This document shows, piece after piece, positions 31,960 through 34,516 of a DNA stretch of 34,516 bases. A program made the translations under genes and the position numbers. Origin of the DNA: Thiotrichales bacterium (GTDB lineage Bacteria > Pseudomonadota > Gammaproteobacteria > SZUA-229); NCBI GenBank assembly GCA_020341835.1, contig CP070838.1, positions 2,578,929-2,613,444 on the forward strand, in the 5' to 3' direction. Each line of letters begins with the position of its first letter. The first letter of the stretch is position 1. The notes under the pieces were generated by a model. It was not told the DNA's origin and ran no database searches. It saw only the letters and a list, made by a program, of their open reading frames with translations.

Positions 31960-33207
31960 TCAGGCCTGCAGGTCTGACGGACCCTGAATCACCGGAGGTT
32001 CGCGCTGAAGCTTGGCCCTTGACCAGGGCGTCAGCAACAGGCGTTCACGGTCCTGACTGACGCCGATTTCGTCGTTTTCCAGGTAACAGCCCGGGTCTTC
32101 AGCCCAGAAATTGCCGGTGAGCTGCCAGGCGCGGGTACGCGAGTTGCCGCCGCAGATGCCCAGGTAGCGGCATTCGGCACAGCGGCCTTCAAGCGGACGC
32201 TGGTCGAGCTTGAGTCCGGCCATCAACGGGTCGGACGTGTCCATCCAGATTTCGGAAAACGGTCTTTGTTTGATGTTGCCGATGGTGTAATCCCACCACA
32301 TCGTGTCCGGGTGCACGTTGCCGATGTTATCGATGTTCGCAATGTTGACCCCGGAGGCATTGCCGCCCCAGCGCAGCAGCATCTGTTCCAGCCGTTCGGC
32401 GTACTGCGGCATGTGCTTTCTGATCCACAACAACAAATAAACGCCGTCCGCATCGTTATTACCGGTGACGAATTCGCGTCTGCGTCCCGACTGCACATCC
32501 TGCCAGCAGGTGTCGAACAGCAGGTCCATGGCTTCGCGGGTCATCTTGTGATGCAGGTCGTCGCGCCGGTTCTTGTTGCCGCGTCCGGCGTAGTTGAGGT
32601 GCGACAGATAGAACTTGTCGACCTTTTCCTCATCCATCAGTTGCAACAGGCCCGGCAGGTCCTGCTTGTTGTCCTGGGTCAGGGTAAAGCGCAGGCCGAC
32701 CTTGATGCCGGCATCATGACACAGGCGTACACCGCGCAGCGCTTCATCGAATGAGCCCTGTTTGCGCCTGAAGTAGTCATGGGTTTCGCGCATCCCATCG
32801 ATACTGATACCGACATAGTCGTATCCGACCTTGACGATATCATCGATGTTGTTTTCATCGATCAGGGTGCCGTTGCTCGACAGTCCTACATAGAAACCCA
32901 TATCCCTGGCGCGGTGTGAGATTTCAAATATATCCGGCCGCATCAGCGGCTCGCCGCCGGAAAGAATCAGTACCGGAACGCCGAACGCTTTCAGGTTGTC
33001 CATGACATCGAAAACCTGCTGCGTATCGAGCTCACCCGGGAAGTCCTTGTCAGCCGCGGTGGCGTAACAGTGTTTGCAGGTCAGATTACAGCGGCGAATC
33101 AGGTTCCAGATAACGACCGGGCCGGTGGGTTTTCTGGCTGGTCGTTGAGGCCTGTTGGCGGAATCGGCATCATTCAGGGCGTGCAGGTACTGGCTGAGTC
33201 TGAACAT
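31960..33207 (-). CDS. nirJ: Heme d1 biosynthesis radical SAM protein NirJ
   Basis: NirJ carries out radical SAM chemistry that removes propionate side chains during heme d1 synthesis, for cd1 nitrite reductase NirS. The 415-residue product has the radical SAM cluster motif C40-x3-C44-x2-C47 (RRCNLTCKHC), a GGEPL motif near residue 93, and SISIDG-type sequence near 133. The C-terminal SPASM-like region has C-x2-C-x5-C (CAECRYLGICGGNSRTRA) and a later Cys in DPGCYL, for an auxiliary Fe-S cluster. It follows the NirDL-type gene by 2 bp on the same strand. nirS itself is not in the window, and the operon's upstream genes lie beyond the right edge. Confidence 0.93.
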   Translation of the reverse strand: MFRLSQYLHALNDADSANRPQRPARKPTGPVVIWNLIRRCNLTCKHCYATAADKDFPGELDTQQVFDVMDNLKAFGVPVLILSGGEPLMRPDIFEISHRARDMGFYVGLSSNGTLIDENNIDDIVKVGYDYVGISIDGMRETHDYFRRKQGSFDEALRGVRLCHDAGIKVGLRFTLTQDNKQDLPGLLQLMDEEKVDKFYLSHLNYAGRGNKNRRDDLHHKMTREAMDLLFDTCWQDVQSGRRREFVTGNNDADGVYLLLWIRKHMPQYAERLEQMLLRWGGNASGVNIANIDNIGNVHPDTMWWDYTIGNIKQRPFSEIWMDTSDPLMAGLKLDQRPLEGRCAECRYLGICGGNSRTRAWQLTGNFWAEDPGCYLENDEIGVSQDRERLLLTPWSRAKLQREPPVIQGPSDLQA

Positions 33208-33209
33208 GA

Positions 33210-34229
33210 TCAGGCCGCCAGTCGCATGCCGGTTTTTTTCAGGATGGCCGAGCTGAACAGCACTTCGTGGGCCTTGCAGTTGTTGCCGAGCATGTCAGCA
33301 ATCATACCAGCTTTGGTGTCGACTTCGTCGCGCGTATGCCCGTGAACCATTGCAAACAGGTTATAACGCCACACCGGCAGGTGGCGTGGCCGCAAATAGC
33401 AGTGACTGACAAAATCCAGTTGACCGATCTTTTCACCCAGTGCGATCGCGTCGTCATCGGACACATCCCACACGGTCATGCCGTTTGCTTTCAGGCCCAG
33501 CCGGTAATGGTTGGGTACGGCACCGATGCGGCGGATGACGCCGGTTGCCAGCATGTTCTGCAATCTTTGGATGACCTCATCAGCAGTACATCCCGCGGAA
33601 TCGGCGATTGCCTGGTAAGGCTCATTCGTCAACGGTATGCCGGCCTGGGTCGCGCCGATGATGGTTCTGTCGAGCTCATCGGGCAGGCTACTGGTATCGG
33701 TGGCTGCGCCATTCGTTACTGGGGTTGTTGCACCGGTTACGCCCCCGGGAACCGGTATCGTCCGGACCTGGCCTTCAGCATCAAGCTGTAACCACAGGCC
33801 AATGTAAAACTCGTGCTGTTTCGGAAAGTTATATACCTTCAGGCCCGTCGCCTGTTCGATTGCGCCGAGGGTGCTGTCGATTGCTTCGGGTGAGGCGGTT
33901 GCCAGTACGAACCACATATTGAGTTCGTGTTCACGTCGGTAGTTGTGTGCAACTTCAGCGTACTCGTTGACCACTGCGGTGATACGCTCATACTGGTCTT
34001 CGGGTACAGAAAGGGCAGCCAGGGTCAGGCCACCGCCCAGCCTGACGGCATCATACAGCGGACCAAAACGGCTCAGAACACCTGCTTCCAGTAGCTGTTC
34101 GATGGTGCCCAGCAGGGTGTCTTCGGTGCAGCCGAGATCTTCGGCCAGCGAACCGAACGGCGCTGCCTGTAACGGAAAACCACCCTGGTAGCGGTTGATC
34201 AGCTCGCGCTCCAGTTCGCCGAGACTCAT
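33210..34229 (-). CDS. nirDL: Fused siroheme decarboxylase (NirDL-type)
   Basis: Two Lrp/AsnC-like units are fused in one 339-residue chain. The first (about 1-150) contains RYQGGFPLQAAPF, GVLSRFGPLYDAVRLGG and AHNYRREHELNMWFVLA, the NirD-type signature. After a Pro/Thr/Gly-rich linker (about 157-182) the second unit (about 183-339) has GVIRRIGAVPNHYRLGLKANGMTVWDV, FVSHCYLRPRHLPVWRYNLFAMVHG and the end ILKKTGMRL, as in NirL/NirG. Together such proteins decarboxylate siroheme to didecarboxysiroheme in the heme d1 route. Fusion of the two is known in several denitrifiers; the exact paralogue names of each half are my inference. The start overlaps the upstream gene stop by ATGA. Confidence 0.88.
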   Translation of the reverse strand: MSLGELERELINRYQGGFPLQAAPFGSLAEDLGCTEDTLLGTIEQLLEAGVLSRFGPLYDAVRLGGGLTLAALSVPEDQYERITAVVNEYAEVAHNYRREHELNMWFVLATASPEAIDSTLGAIEQATGLKVYNFPKQHEFYIGLWLQLDAEGQVRTIPVPGGVTGATTPVTNGAATDTSSLPDELDRTIIGATQAGIPLTNEPYQAIADSAGCTADEVIQRLQNMLATGVIRRIGAVPNHYRLGLKANGMTVWDVSDDDAIALGEKIGQLDFVSHCYLRPRHLPVWRYNLFAMVHGHTRDEVDTKAGMIADMLGNNCKAHEVLFSSAILKKTGMRLAA

Positions 34230-34516
34230 GTTATGCCGTCCCGGGATTCATCCAGCCTGAGTACGCCTGCAGGTTCTTTACTGTCCGAGGGGGAAGTGTA
34301 GCTGGCGCCGCGCTGTTTGAACCGGCGTGTGCTGAACAGGATGGTGTGTTCGATATTCTGCAAGCCGCAGGATTCGACGATTTCCGCTACTTTCTGTTTG
34401 ACCTCGTCACGATCGCGTCCGTGCACCATGGTGAAAAGGTTGTAAGGCCAGTGGGGCAAACGCCGCGGCCTGCGGTAACTCAGCGTAACGCAGGAAAAAC
34501 GGCCGATGCAGCTGCC
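34226..34516 (-). CDS. NirG/NirH-type siroheme decarboxylase subunit, C-terminal part
   Basis: The reverse frame enters from the right edge and ends at TGA 34228-34226, overlapping the start of the fused gene (ATGA). The visible 96 residues contain SCVTLSYRRPRRLPHWPYNL and FTMVHGRDRDEV, then ILFSTRRFKQRGASY, the C-terminal signature of NirH/NirL-type Lrp-like proteins. The in-frame sequence continues to 34516 with no stop, so the gene is simply cut by the window. It should pair with the fused protein downstream to form the siroheme decarboxylase. Confidence 0.82.
   Translation of the reverse strand, partial: GSCIGRFSCVTLSYRRPRRLPHWPYNLFTMVHGRDRDEVKQKVAEIVESCGLQNIEHTILFSTRRFKQRGASYTSPSDSKEPAGVLRLDESRDGIT

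Noticed and set aside
31964-34275. Further CCTGCAGGT copies at about 31964 and 34266
   Set aside because: Both fall inside reading frames (Leu-Gln-Ala type codons) in nir genes, so they are probably coding coincidences rather than operators.

Overview
The window is a chromosomal segment of a gammaproteobacterium with denitrification genes. The left third has the order yciB, yciO, M50 protease, trpS, scpA, scpB, rluB and then yciK, mnmC. The protein sequences resemble those of marine or sulfur-oxidising gammaproteobacteria (Chromatiales/Woeseia-like); I infer this from protein character only and cannot place the organism further. Genes are tightly packed. No tRNA, rRNA, CRISPR array, transposase or integrase was recognised.

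Region 1 (1-12853) is housekeeping. It holds a partial yciB, then yciO, a site-2 protease, trpS, scpA, scpB and rluB in one direction, a secreted two-domain thioredoxin-like protein, yciK, mnmC and a large membrane GGDEF/EAL sensor. A possible 59-residue ORF is translationally coupled upstream of the sensor.

Region 2 (13119-31918) is the accessory core, built around nitric oxide and heme-copper enzymes. It starts with a pentapeptide-repeat protein, an NTF2-like protein and a Dnr-type CRP/FNR regulator. Next comes a divergent heme-copper oxidase-like protein (15041-16405) that lacks active-site residues. After it are a small membrane protein, SCO1/SenC, a secreted protein of unknown function, heme A synthase (ctaA) and bacteriohemerythrin. 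A divergent forward operon (20646-23094) encodes a 53-residue membrane protein, a CuA subunit II and a heme-copper subunit I whose active-site Tyr is replaced by Gln. This is the pattern expected of an alternative nitric oxide reductase (sNOR/eNOR-like) rather than an oxygen reductase. A strong terminator follows, then ctaB, a second SCO protein, and a fusion of cytochrome b, 2[4Fe-4S] ferredoxin and an MvhD-type domain with a membrane-anchored partner. DUF420 and a small membrane protein run the other way. The core ends with a DUF4397 lipoprotein and an OmpR-type two-component system.

Region 3 (31960-34516, reverse) is the downstream end of a heme d1 biosynthesis operon: an Lrp-like siroheme decarboxylase (cut by the window edge), a NirDL-type fusion and nirJ. 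It implies a cd1 nitrite reductase (NirS) outside the window.

Putting it together: nitrite would be reduced to NO by NirS, using heme d1 made by the nir genes. NO would be sensed by Dnr and removed by one or both divergent heme-copper proteins. CtaA, CtaB, the SCO proteins and DUF420 would supply cofactors and assembly. FNR/Dnr-like palindromes lie at suitable positions before the heme-copper operon (20430-20443) and before the cytochrome b-ferredoxin-MvhD gene (24971-24984), which would place both under the same regulator. REP-like palindromes sit at three convergent gene junctions.
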